Assembly: GCA_009917805.1 (NCBI GenBank)
Contig: RGES01000048.1
Location: 1 to 8,640 of the forward strand
Source: Verrucomicrobiota bacterium
Lineage (GTDB): Bacteria > Verrucomicrobiota > Verrucomicrobiia > Opitutales > UBA953
Length of the DNA: 8,640 nucleotides
Direction: 5' to 3'
Positions within the stretch are counted from its first letter, which is position 1, and each line of letters opens with the position of its first letter. The translations under genes were made by a program, and so were the position numbers. This document shows positions 1-5,424 of the stretch, piece by piece. The notes under the pieces are model-generated. The model was not told the origin of the DNA, ran no database searches, and saw nothing but the letters and a program-made list of their open reading frames with translations.

Positions 1-513
1 CGCCAGATCAAGCTCCGCAACCTCGGCGGCCTCATCATGATCGACACGATCGACATGAAGAACCCGAAGGACCGGAAGAAGGTCTTCGACACCTTGCGTG
101 ACGCGATGGAAGACGACCGCGCCAAGCACCAGATCCTGCCCATCTCGCAGCTCGGCGTGCTCCAGATGACGCGTCAGCGCCATACGGAGTCCAACACGAC
201 CTCGATGTACACGGCCTGCCCGCACTGCCAGGGCCGCGGTATCGTCAAGAATCCCCGCACCGTCTCCGTCGAGATCCAGCGCAAGCTCCTCAGCGTCATC
301 CGCCGCCTGCGCGAGTCCGTCGGTCCGGACAAGGAGATCGAGATCAACATCCTCCTGCACCCGGTGAACCTCGAGCGCATCATCACGGAAGACCGCGAGT
401 TCTTCCGCGACCTGATGAAGTCCTGCAAGGTCCGCCTCGGCACCAAGCCCGACCAGACCTACAGCATCGAGGCGTTCAAGCTCTTCGACAGCGCCGGTCG
501 CGAGCTGCGCTAA
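1..513 (+). CDS. Ribonuclease E/G family protein, C-terminal part (5' end outside window)
   Basis: This is the last 170 codons of an endoribonuclease of the RNase E/G family, which cleaves single-stranded RNA during mRNA decay and rRNA or tRNA maturation. The reading frame is open from base 1, so the gene starts upstream. The segment opens with RQIKLRNLGGLIMIDTIDM, matching the end of the DNase I-like catalytic domain; the first Asp (nt 43-45) aligns with metal-binding Asp346 of E. coli RNase E. Thr stands where most family members have Phe (IDFIDM). The zinc-link motif CPHCQG follows (Cys codons at 217-219 and 226-228), which joins subunits in the family. About 95 residues of the small C-terminal domain come next and the protein ends, with no long scaffold tail. 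That is closer to RNase G or a short RNase E; the missing N-terminus prevents choosing between rne and rng. Confidence 0.93.
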   Translation, partial: RQIKLRNLGGLIMIDTIDMKNPKDRKKVFDTLRDAMEDDRAKHQILPISQLGVLQMTRQRHTESNTTSMYTACPHCQGRGIVKNPRTVSVEIQRKLLSVIRRLRESVGPDKEIEINILLHPVNLERIITEDREFFRDLMKSCKVRLGTKPDQTYSIEAFKLFDSAGRELR

Positions 514-535
514 GCTCCCCGGCGGACGCCGACGA

Positions 536-568
536 GGCCTCCGGGTTCGCCCGGGGGCCTTCTTGTTT
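536..568 (+). terminator. Intrinsic terminator of the RNase E/G gene
   Basis: A 10-bp GC-rich stem (536-545 with 550-559, one G-T wobble) is capped by a TTCG tetraloop and followed by TTCTTGTTT. It lies 23 nt after the RNase stop codon. The T-rich tract reaches the last codon of the convergent ATPase gene (stop complement at 567-569). No T-run follows the hairpin on the minus strand, so it should act mainly on plus-strand transcription. Confidence 0.85.
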
Positions 569-2480
569 ACCGGCGGGGACGGTGGGCGAGGAGGCGCAGG
601 CCGTTGAGGCAGACCACGATCGTGCTGCCTTCGTGGACGCTGACGGCCAAGGGCAGGGGGGCGCCGCGGAAGATCACGTAGGCGGCCATGCCGAGGGCGG
701 CGCCGACCGAGATGAGCACGTTGAAGCGGATCGCCAGGCGGGCGCTGCGGCTGAGCTCGATCGCGTCGACCAGGCGACCGATGCGGTCGTCGGTCAGCAC
801 GAGGTCGCTCGACTCGAGGGCGGCGTCGCTGCCGCGTCCGCCCATGCCGATGGCGACGTCGGCGGCGGCGAGGCTCGGGGCGTCGTTGACCCCGTCGCCG
901 ACCATCGCGACCACGTGGCCTTCGGCGGAGAAGCGGCGGATCGCGGCCATCTTGGCGTCCGGCGTAAGCGCCGCGGCGTAGGATTGGATGCCGACCTGGC
1001 GGGCGGCCACCGCGGCGGCTTCCTCGCGGTCGCCGGTGAGCATCACCGTACGGATCTTGCGGGCATGGAGGGCGGCGAGGGTGGCGTGGCTTTCGTCGCG
1101 GATCCGGTCGACCAGCGTGGCGCGGATGGTGACCGTGCCGTCGGAGGCCCAGACTTCGCTGACGATGGCGCCTTCGGCGACCGTCGCGGGCGGCAGGGCG
1201 CCGCCGCCGACGAACTCGCGGGTGCCGACGCTCCAGCGGGTGCCGGCGACGGTGCCGGCGACGCCTTGGCCGGGAGAATTGGACAGGCCTTGGACGGGAA
1301 GCTGGCTGGCTCCTTCTTTAAGGCAGGCCCGGACGACCCCGGCGGCGAAGGGGTGGGTGGTGGCGGACTCCAAGGTGAGGAAGGCGCTGAGGGCGCGTTT
1401 GCGATCGGTTCCTCCGGGGAAGACCTCCAAGGCCGCCACCTCAGGGACCCCGGCGGTCAGCGTCCCCGTCTTGTCGAAGCAGACGCAATCGACGTCGGCC
1501 AGGCGCTCGACGGCGGCGCCGCCGCGGAAGAGGATGCCTTGGCGGGCGCCGGCGGCGATGGCCGCAAGGACGGCCGAAGGAACGGAAAGGACCAAGGCGC
1601 AGGGACTGAGCACCACCAGCAAGGTCATCGCTCTGTAAAGAGGGGCGTCTTGGGCGGAAGTTTCGTAGCCAGCCGGGATCGCGAACTTCAGGTAGAGATA
1701 GAACAGCGCCGAGGCCGAGAGGGTGAAGATCGCGTAGGCGTCACCCCACTTGTCGATGGCCCGTTGGGCCGGCGCCTTGCTGTCCTGGGCTTCGCGGATC
1801 AGCCGCACGATACGCTGCAGGGCGCTGTCGCGTTCGGCGCGGGTGACTTCGACGATCAGGCGGCCCCAGGAGTTGAGCGTACCCCCGGCGACCTCGGATC
1901 CGGCGTGTTTCGGGGCCGGTTTCGCCTCGCCGGTGAGGTTGGATTCATCCACGGCGCTCTCGCCGGAGAGGACTTTGCCGTCCGCCGGGACGAGTTCGCC
2001 GGGCAGGATGGCGATGCGGTCGCCGGGGAGCAGGGAGGCTACCGGCACCTCCGTCTCGACGTCATCCGGACCGAGCCGGCGGGCGTGCTTCGGAGACTTG
2101 TCGAGGAGGGCGTCGATGGCGCCGCGGGTGCGGTCCATCGCGTAATGTTCGATGGCGCCGGCGGTCGAGAAGAGGAAAAGCAGGAGGGCGCCCTCCCACT
2201 GGGCGCCGACGATCCAGGCGCCGACCGCGACGACGATCATCAGCAGGTGGACGTCGACGCGCCGGGCGCGCAGCGCCGCCCATCCGTCGACGGCGGCATC
2301 CCATCCGCCGGCCAGGCAGGAGCCGGCGACGAGGGCGAGCGCCCAGGCCGAACCTTTCCCGAGGAACTGCTCCGCGACCAATGATAGCAGGCCGAGGACG
2401 CCGCTCACGGCCGCGAGGAAGGCGAGCTGCTTCCACTCGCCCGGCGCTTCGTGTCCGTCGTCGTGCGCGTGGTCGCTCAT
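567..2480 (-). CDS. P1B-type heavy-metal-transporting ATPase, P1B-4-like (SPC/HEGST)
   Basis: This 637-residue P-type ATPase should pump transition-metal ions out across the inner membrane. Visible motifs in order are the actuator TGE (183-185), SPC in a membrane helix (292-294), the phosphorylation site DKTGT (Asp336), the nucleotide-domain HP (376-377) and GQGVAG (404-409), TGD (482-484), the hinge GDGVND (528-533) and HEGST (616-620) in the last helix. About eight hydrophobic segments are seen, four of them before the actuator. SPC instead of CPC, together with HEGxT, marks the P1B-4 group (CoaT, CtpD, PfeT), known for Co, Fe or Zn export. There is no N-terminal CxxC metal-binding domain; the N-terminus is a short His/Asp-rich stretch (MSDHAHDDGHE). 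I chose the ATG at 2480. The frame is open for 78 more codons upstream, but these are Arg-rich, unlike the family, and overlap the divergent promoter region. No Shine-Dalgarno precedes the start. The exact metal cannot be read from sequence. Confidence 0.93.
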   Translation of the reverse strand: MSDHAHDDGHEAPGEWKQLAFLAAVSGVLGLLSLVAEQFLGKGSAWALALVAGSCLAGGWDAAVDGWAALRARRVDVHLLMIVVAVGAWIVGAQWEGALLLFLFSTAGAIEHYAMDRTRGAIDALLDKSPKHARRLGPDDVETEVPVASLLPGDRIAILPGELVPADGKVLSGESAVDESNLTGEAKPAPKHAGSEVAGGTLNSWGRLIVEVTRAERDSALQRIVRLIREAQDSKAPAQRAIDKWGDAYAIFTLSASALFYLYLKFAIPAGYETSAQDAPLYRAMTLLVVLSPCALVLSVPSAVLAAIAAGARQGILFRGGAAVERLADVDCVCFDKTGTLTAGVPEVAALEVFPGGTDRKRALSAFLTLESATTHPFAAGVVRACLKEGASQLPVQGLSNSPGQGVAGTVAGTRWSVGTREFVGGGALPPATVAEGAIVSEVWASDGTVTIRATLVDRIRDESHATLAALHARKIRTVMLTGDREEAAAVAARQVGIQSYAAALTPDAKMAAIRRFSAEGHVVAMVGDGVNDAPSLAAADVAIGMGGRGSDAALESSDLVLTDDRIGRLVDAIELSRSARLAIRFNVLISVGAALGMAAYVIFRGAPLPLAVSVHEGSTIVVCLNGLRLLAHRPRR

Positions 2481-2555
2481 GAGGTCATCGTGTCGGCGCG
2501 CGGCGCCGCGGTCAACCGTCCGCACGTTCCGCGAGCGTATCGATTTCACGTTTAC

Positions 2556-2590
2556 GATGACGCGACCGAACAGATTTTTTACGCGTCGTC
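2556..2590. repeat. Inverted repeat in the divergent intergenic region
   Basis: The arms GATGACGCG (2556-2564) and CGCGTCGTC (2582-2590) are complementary at 8 of 9 positions around a 17-nt spacer containing six T residues. In a plus-strand RNA the odd pair would be a U-G wobble; in the ATPase leader RNA (minus strand) it would be a C-A mismatch, leaving a 6-bp core. It could be a leader hairpin or a protein site, or chance. Confidence 0.35.
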
Positions 2591-2621
2591 GGATGACGTT
2601 CCGGTGACATGAAAGTTTCCT

Positions 2622-2631
2622 CTTGCGCAAG
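2622..2631. promoter_or_regulatory. Perfect palindrome CTTGCGCAAG, candidate operator
   Basis: This 10-bp sequence equals its own reverse complement. It overlaps the candidate -35 box of the plus-strand RHH gene and sits near the predicted transcription start of the divergent ATPase promoter. RHH proteins typically bind short palindromes near their own promoters, so it is a reasonable operator candidate for the neighbouring product. Binding is inferred, and the site could be chance in this GC-rich sequence. Confidence 0.4.
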
Positions 2632-2650
2632 CGCGGGTTATACCTATGTA
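2623..2650 (+). promoter_or_regulatory. Candidate sigma70-type promoter for the RHH gene
   Basis: TTGCGC (2623-2628) and TATGTA (2645-2650) are separated by 16 nt within a conspicuously AT-rich patch. Transcription would begin around 2657, shortly before the GTG start at 2674, which argues against the longer reading frame from TTG at 2623. The -10 match is only moderate. Confidence 0.4.
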
Positions 2651-2666
2651 TCTTATCAAGAGTTAA
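2637..2666 (-). promoter_or_regulatory. Candidate promoter for the metal ATPase gene
   Basis: On the minus strand, TTAACT (complement of 2661-2666) and TATAAC (complement of 2637-2642) are spaced by 18 nt. The -10 matches TATAAT at five of six positions. It would start transcription near 2630 and leave a leader of about 150 nt before the ATG at 2480. It overlaps the candidate plus-strand promoter, so the two could interfere or share a regulator. Confidence 0.42.
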
Positions 2667-2673
2667 CCGCAAC

Positions 2674-3069
2674 GTGACGAACCGAACCGAAACCCCGAGC
2701 GAAAGCCTGATCACCGTGTCGCTTCCCCCGAAGCTTCATTCCGAAGTGGTCGCCTTCCAGCATCGGTCCGGTCTGAGCACCTTGAGCGAAGTGATCCGTC
2801 ACGCGCTCGACCGTTACGATGACTCCCGTCCTTCCCTGGAGACCACCCGGTCCCGCCAGGTTTCTTTCCGCGTACCGTCGGAGCTCCGTACTCGTATCAC
2901 CCGCCAGGCGCGCAACGCCCGGGTGAGCGTGGGGCGAATCGTCAGGGTGGCGCTTCAGGCGCTGCCCTCAAACCCAACAACGATCCAAAAAAAGGACACA
3001 CCTATGGCTAAAAAGAAGGCTGCTGCTAAGAAGAGCGCCAAGAAGGCCACCAAGTCGAAGAAGAAGTAA
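2674..3069 (+). CDS. Tandem ribbon-helix-helix DNA-binding protein with lysine/alanine-rich C-terminal tail
   Basis: I do not recognise a named family for this 131-residue protein. Residues 11-49 look like a CopG-type ribbon-helix-helix unit: a strand (LITVSLP), a helix, a GLS turn and a second helix (LSEVIRHALDRYD). Residues 61-97 repeat the pattern with RQVSFRVPSELRTRITRQAR and then VSVGRIVRVALQAL. Two units in one chain could fold as a pseudo-dimer. A short linker leads to a 21-residue tail from Met111 with 11 Lys and 6 Ala, resembling histone H1-like tails of some bacterial nucleoid proteins. I chose GTG 2674 as start; the frame opens at TTG 2623, but that codon lies in the palindrome and candidate promoter. 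The gene is divergent from the metal ATPase and has its own terminator. Possible roles are local repressor or DNA-compacting protein. The domain reading is good; the function is inference. Confidence 0.75.
   Translation: MTNRTETPSESLITVSLPPKLHSEVVAFQHRSGLSTLSEVIRHALDRYDDSRPSLETTRSRQVSFRVPSELRTRITRQARNARVSVGRIVRVALQALPSNPTTIQKKDTPMAKKKAAAKKSAKKATKSKKK
2988..2994 (+). other. A_AAA_AAG heptamer, possible -1 frameshift site
   Basis: The codons CAA AAA AAG (2986-2994) place A AAA AAG in the phase used by the classic dnaX slippery site. After a -1 slip, the new frame reads Gly-His-Thr-Tyr-Gly and stops at TAA 3009-3011, giving an RHH protein without the lysine tail. The seven-A run could also promote polymerase slippage. 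I see no strong downstream stem-loop or upstream stimulatory Shine-Dalgarno, so activity is uncertain. Confidence 0.3.
2991..2996 (+). promoter_or_regulatory. Internal Shine-Dalgarno AAAGGA before the tail ATG
   Basis: AAAGGA lies 7 nt upstream of the in-frame ATG at 3004. It is the only well-placed Shine-Dalgarno I find before any start-like codon in the window, whereas the accepted genes mostly lack one. This points to possible independent translation of the lysine-rich tail. Confidence 0.5.
3004..3069 (+). CDS. Possible nested small gene: 21-residue lysine/alanine-rich basic peptide
   Basis: This is an alternative or additional product, in the same frame as the end of the RHH protein. It begins MAKKKAAAKK, ends KSKKK and contains 11 Lys, 6 Ala, 2 Ser and 1 Thr besides the initiator Met. 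It has a good Shine-Dalgarno at 2991-2996. Ten of the 11 Lys codons are AAG, and the first four Ala codons are GCT, whereas the neighbouring ribosomal protein genes mostly use GCC. Such a peptide would bind nucleic acids or other polyanions non-specifically. It may instead be only the tail of the larger protein; the sequence alone cannot separate these options. Confidence 0.4.
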   Translation: MAKKKAAAKKSAKKATKSKKK

Positions 3070-3084
3070 TTCTTCTCTGACTGT

Positions 3085-3102
3085 TCCGTCCTTCGGGGCG
3101 GA
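3085..3102 (+). other. UUCG-capped hairpin in the 3' untranslated region of the RHH gene
   Basis: TCCGTCC (3085-3091) pairs with GGGCGGA (3096-3102), with one wobble, around a TTCG tetraloop. It lies 15 nt after the stop codon and has no T-run, so it is not a terminator by itself. It could stabilise the 3' end of the mRNA ahead of the true terminator at 3128-3159. Confidence 0.5.
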
Positions 3103-3127
3103 TGGCGCCGGCACTCCCGGTCATCAC

Positions 3128-3159
3128 AAGGACCCTCGCAAGGGGGTCCTTTTCTTTTT
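3128..3159 (+). terminator. Intrinsic terminator of the RHH/lysine-tail gene
   Basis: AAGGACCC (3128-3135) pairs with GGGTCCTT (3144-3151) across an 8-nt loop, and the sequence continues as TTTTCTTTTT (3150-3159). It separates the RHH gene from icd. Confidence 0.88.
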
Positions 3160-3184
3160 CCCCGGTCGCCGCCTGCGTATTGGC

Positions 3185-3214
3185 TTGAAACCGGCCCCCG
3201 GTCCAAGGTTTGTT
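3185..3214 (+). promoter_or_regulatory. Weak candidate promoter for icd
   Basis: TTGAAA (3185-3190, five of six to the -35 consensus) is followed after 18 nt by TTTGTT (3209-3214), a poor -10. The spacer contains a short palindrome, ACCGG-CCC-CCGGT (3190-3202). A promoter is expected here because a terminator ends upstream and icd begins at 3229, but the exact elements are uncertain. Confidence 0.28.
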
Positions 3215-3228
3215 ATCTGCCACTTACC

Positions 3229-4482
3229 ATGAGCTCCCCTGCATCCGGCCGCATCACCATCGCCAACGGCAAACTCACCGTCCCCGACCGGCCGGTCGTC
3301 CCCTTCATCGAGGGCGACGGCACCGGCCCGGACATCTGGCGGGCCTCCGTCCGCGTCCTCGACGCCGCGGTCGCCAAGGCCTATGCGGGCAAGCGCAAAA
3401 TCGAGTGGCTCGAGGTTCTCGCGGGCGAGAAGGCCTTCAAGCAGACCGGCAACTGGCTCCCGGAAGAGACCCTCACCGCCTTCCGCGACTACCTCGTGGG
3501 CATCAAGGGCCCGCTCACCACGCCGACCGGCGGCGGCATCCGCTCCCTCAACGTCGCGCTGCGCCAGCAGCTCGACCTCTACGTCTGCCTTCGCCCGGTG
3601 CAGTGGTTCACCGGCGTGCCCTCGCCCGTGAAGAATCCCGGCAAGGTCGACATGGTGATCTTCCGCGAGAACACCGAGGACATCTACGCCGGCATCGACT
3701 TCGAAGCCGGTTCCGAGGTCGCCCTCAAGACCCTCGAGTTCATCAAGACGAACTTCCCGAAGGAGTTTAAGAAGATCCGCTTCGGCGCCGAGCAGCCCGC
3801 CACCGTCGGCCTCGGCATCAAGCCGGTCTCCCGTCCGGGTTCCGAGCGCCTCATCCGCTCGGCCATCCAGTACGCCATCACCAACAAGCGCAAGTCGCTG
3901 ACCCTCGTCCATAAGGGCAATATCATGAAGTACACCGAAGGCGCCTTCATGAAGTGGGGCTACGACCTCGCCAAGAGCGAGTTCGGCGCCGAGGAGATCG
4001 ACGGCGGCCCCTGGTGCAAGATCCCGGAAGGCAAGCCGGGCGCGGGCCTGATCATCAAGGACGCCATCGCCGACATCACGCTCCAGCAGGTGCTCACCCG
4101 CCCGACGGACTTCGACGTCATCGCGACCCTCAACCTCAACGGCGACTACCTCTCCGACGCCCTCGCGGCCCAGGTCGGCGGCATCGGCATCGCTCCGGGC
4201 GGCAACATCAACTACCTCACCGGCCACGCGATCTTCGAAGCCACGCACGGCACCGCGCCGAAGTACGCCAACAAGGACGTCGTCAACCCGGGCTCCGTCG
4301 TGCTCTCCGGCGAGATGATGCTCCGTTACATGGGTTGGACCGAAGCGGCCGACCTCGTGCTCAAGGGCCTCAACGGCGCGATCGGCGGCGGTCGCGTGAC
4401 CTACGACTTCGCCCGTCAGATGCAGGGCGCCACCGAGATCAAGTGCTCGGAGTTCGGCGACGCGATCATCGCGTCGATGTGA
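3229..4482 (+). CDS. icd: NADP-dependent isocitrate dehydrogenase
   Basis: This 417-residue enzyme oxidatively decarboxylates isocitrate to 2-oxoglutarate in the TCA cycle, making NADPH in the cytoplasm. It follows E. coli Icd almost end to end and has a similar length. Substrate residues are visible: Ser106 and Asn108 in [10 protein letters not shown], Arg112, Arg122 (CLRPV), Arg146 and Tyr153 ([11 protein letters not shown]), Lys229 (HKGNIMK), and the metal-binding Asp306 and Asp310 in LNGDYLSD. Cofactor choice reads as NADP: Lys345-Tyr346 after HGTAP, plus Tyr392 and Arg396, match the E. coli 344/345/391/395 determinants. Ser106 matches the serine phosphorylated by AceK in enterobacteria; no kinase gene is visible here. 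The start ATG has no Shine-Dalgarno. The gene is flanked by terminators and appears monocistronic. Confidence 0.98.
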   Translation: MSSPASGRITIANGKLTVPDRPVVPFIEGDGTGPDIWRASVRVLDAAVAKAYAGKRKIEWLEVLAGEKAFKQTGNWLPEETLTAFRDYLVGIKGPLTTPTGGGIRSLNVALRQQLDLYVCLRPVQWFTGVPSPVKNPGKVDMVIFRENTEDIYAGIDFEAGSEVALKTLEFIKTNFPKEFKKIRFGAEQPATVGLGIKPVSRPGSERLIRSAIQYAITNKRKSLTLVHKGNIMKYTEGAFMKWGYDLAKSEFGAEEIDGGPWCKIPEGKPGAGLIIKDAIADITLQQVLTRPTDFDVIATLNLNGDYLSDALAAQVGGIGIAPGGNINYLTGHAIFEATHGTAPKYANKDVVNPGSVVLSGEMMLRYMGWTEAADLVLKGLNGAIGGGRVTYDFARQMQGATEIKCSEFGDAIIASM

Positions 4483-4514
4483 CCGTCGCGTCACGCCGCA
4501 TCGTCCGCGCCTCG

Positions 4515-4554
4515 CCGTTGGCGGCCCCTTGGGGCTTGCCAACGGGTTGTTTTT
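4515..4554 (+). terminator. Intrinsic terminator of icd
   Basis: CCGTTGGC (4515-4522) pairs perfectly with GCCAACGG (4538-4545). The interior GGCCCC/GGGGC sequences extend the stem towards a small loop. The run TTGTTTTT (4547-4554) follows. It ends 31 nt before the next start codon, leaving little room for a separate promoter. Confidence 0.87.
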
Positions 4555-4585
4555 GGGCGGAAATAAAGGCCTAAACACCACTTCC

Positions 4586-5350
4586 ATGAAGCACGCCCTC
4601 ATCGCCCTGTCCCTGTCCGTCTTCGTCGCCGGCGTCAACGCCCAGAGCCCCGCTCCGGCGCCCGTCGCCGCCTCGGCCACCGACCTCTCCCTGCGCGGCA
4701 GCGCTTCGTGGAGCGGCAAGAACGTCTTCCGCGGCATCGAGCGCTCCTCGACCGACGGCCTCTTCCAGGCCGCCGTCACCCTGGACTACAGCGTCCCGGG
4801 TCTTTCCGGCACCTCGCTCTACGCCAACTTCTTCAACGCGGACGCGATGGAGCGCACCTACACCTTCGGCGCGCGCAAGGACTACGGCTTCGGCGAGGTC
4901 GACGTCGGCTTCCAGCGCATGACCGCCCCGACGGCACACAGCATCGGGGCCGACGGTTTCACGCAGCTCGCCGCCAACTCCGAGGCCTACGCGGGCGTCT
5001 CCTTCGCCAACGTCGCCCTCAAGCCTTCGATCTACGCCTACTACAGCCTCGACCTCCAGCAGTTCACGGTCGAGGTCGCCGGTTCCAAGACTTTCGCCGG
5101 CTCCAGCATCGGCCTTTCCGGCGTCGATATCGTGACCAAGGTCTACGGCGGCCTGAGCGATGCTTCGGCCTCCGTCTACGCCTCCAAGAACGCTTATGGC
5201 TACCTGGGCGCCTCCCTCGACCTTACCCGTCAGGTCGGCCGGGGTGCCGAGCTGGGTGTGGGCGCCAATTGGGCCTATAACACCGACAGCCAGGTGAAGA
5301 CCGCCGGTGGCTCCGCCTGGGCCCGCGTCTTCGCTAACTTCCGCTTCTAA
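4586..5350 (+). CDS. Outer-membrane beta-barrel protein, TorF/Gcw_chp-like putative porin
   Basis: This 254-residue protein has a Sec signal peptide (MKHALIALSLSVFVAGVNA, probable cleavage after Ala19), followed by an Ala/Pro-rich linker and alternating-polarity beta strands. It ends in VFANFRF; a C-terminal Phe is typical of proteins inserted by the BAM machinery. The early motif NVFRGIERSS (46-55), followed by an amphipathic strand and LYANFF, resembles the start of the TorF/Gcw_chp family of putative porins, whose members begin with a YxFRGxxxS-type strand. Substrate is unknown. I chose ATG 4586 because the signal peptide begins there; the frame runs back to TTG 4529, inside the icd terminator. 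No Shine-Dalgarno is at normal distance (AAAGG is 16 nt away). It is separated from icd by a terminator and lies 74 nt before rplM. The outer-membrane assignment is firm, the family name moderate. Confidence 0.78.
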   Translation: MKHALIALSLSVFVAGVNAQSPAPAPVAASATDLSLRGSASWSGKNVFRGIERSSTDGLFQAAVTLDYSVPGLSGTSLYANFFNADAMERTYTFGARKDYGFGEVDVGFQRMTAPTAHSIGADGFTQLAANSEAYAGVSFANVALKPSIYAYYSLDLQQFTVEVAGSKTFAGSSIGLSGVDIVTKVYGGLSDASASVYASKNAYGYLGASLDLTRQVGRGAELGVGANWAYNTDSQVKTAGGSAWARVFANFRF

Positions 5351-5364
5351 GCCAACCCCCTCAT

Positions 5365-5370
5365 TATAAG
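5365..5370 (+). promoter_or_regulatory. Candidate -10 box (TATAAG) of the rplM-rpsI promoter
   Basis: TATAAG lies in the gap between the outer-membrane protein gene and rplM and matches the -10 consensus at five of six positions. No good -35 is found at 16-18 nt upstream, where the previous gene's last codons lie. Transcription from here would start near 5377, just before the leader hairpin. Confidence 0.4.
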
Positions 5371-5382
5371 GTAGGGCAGGGA

Positions 5383-5403
5383 GGCGCGGCCAAGGGCTGC
5401 GCC
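5383..5403 (+). promoter_or_regulatory. Leader hairpin upstream of rplM, possible ribosomal-protein autoregulatory element
   Basis: GGCGCGGC (5383-5390) pairs with GCTGCGCC (5396-5403), one G-U wobble, around the loop CAAGG. The hairpin ends 21 nt before the rplM ATG and is not followed by a T-run, so it is unlikely to terminate the upstream gene. Ribosomal protein operons often carry leader structures bound by their own product; that role here is inferred from position only. Confidence 0.4.
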
Positions 5404-5424
5404 ATGTTCCCGCTTTCCCTCTTT

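Noticed and set aside
582..2384. 600-codon plus-strand open frame opposite the metal ATPase gene
   Set aside because: Its product is a low-complexity Gly/Ala/Asp/Glu-rich sequence typical of the antisense frame of a GC-rich gene; the minus strand encodes a complete ATPase with all motifs.
2481..2630. Known metal-sensing riboswitch (NiCo or yybP-ykoY type) in the ATPase leader
   Set aside because: I could not fit the leader to the paired architecture of either class, and no terminator-like switch precedes the start.
2623..2673. TTG start giving a 148-residue RHH protein
   Set aside because: The codon lies in the palindrome and candidate -35 box; the extra residues match nothing, and GTG 2674 sits just before the first RHH strand.
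2481..2714. 78-codon N-terminal extension of the metal ATPase
   Set aside because: It is Arg-rich with no family similarity, overlaps the start of the divergent gene and contains its own candidate promoter; the ATG at 2480 gives a normal-looking His-rich N-terminus.
4529..4585. TTG start extending the outer-membrane protein by 19 residues
   Set aside because: The extension lies within the icd terminator hairpin and would bury the signal peptide that starts at ATG 4586.
3124..4779. 551-codon minus-strand open frame opposite icd
   Set aside because: It covers two genes and two terminators, shows only Asp/Val/Gly/Leu-rich antisense composition and has no domain; icd on the other strand is certain.
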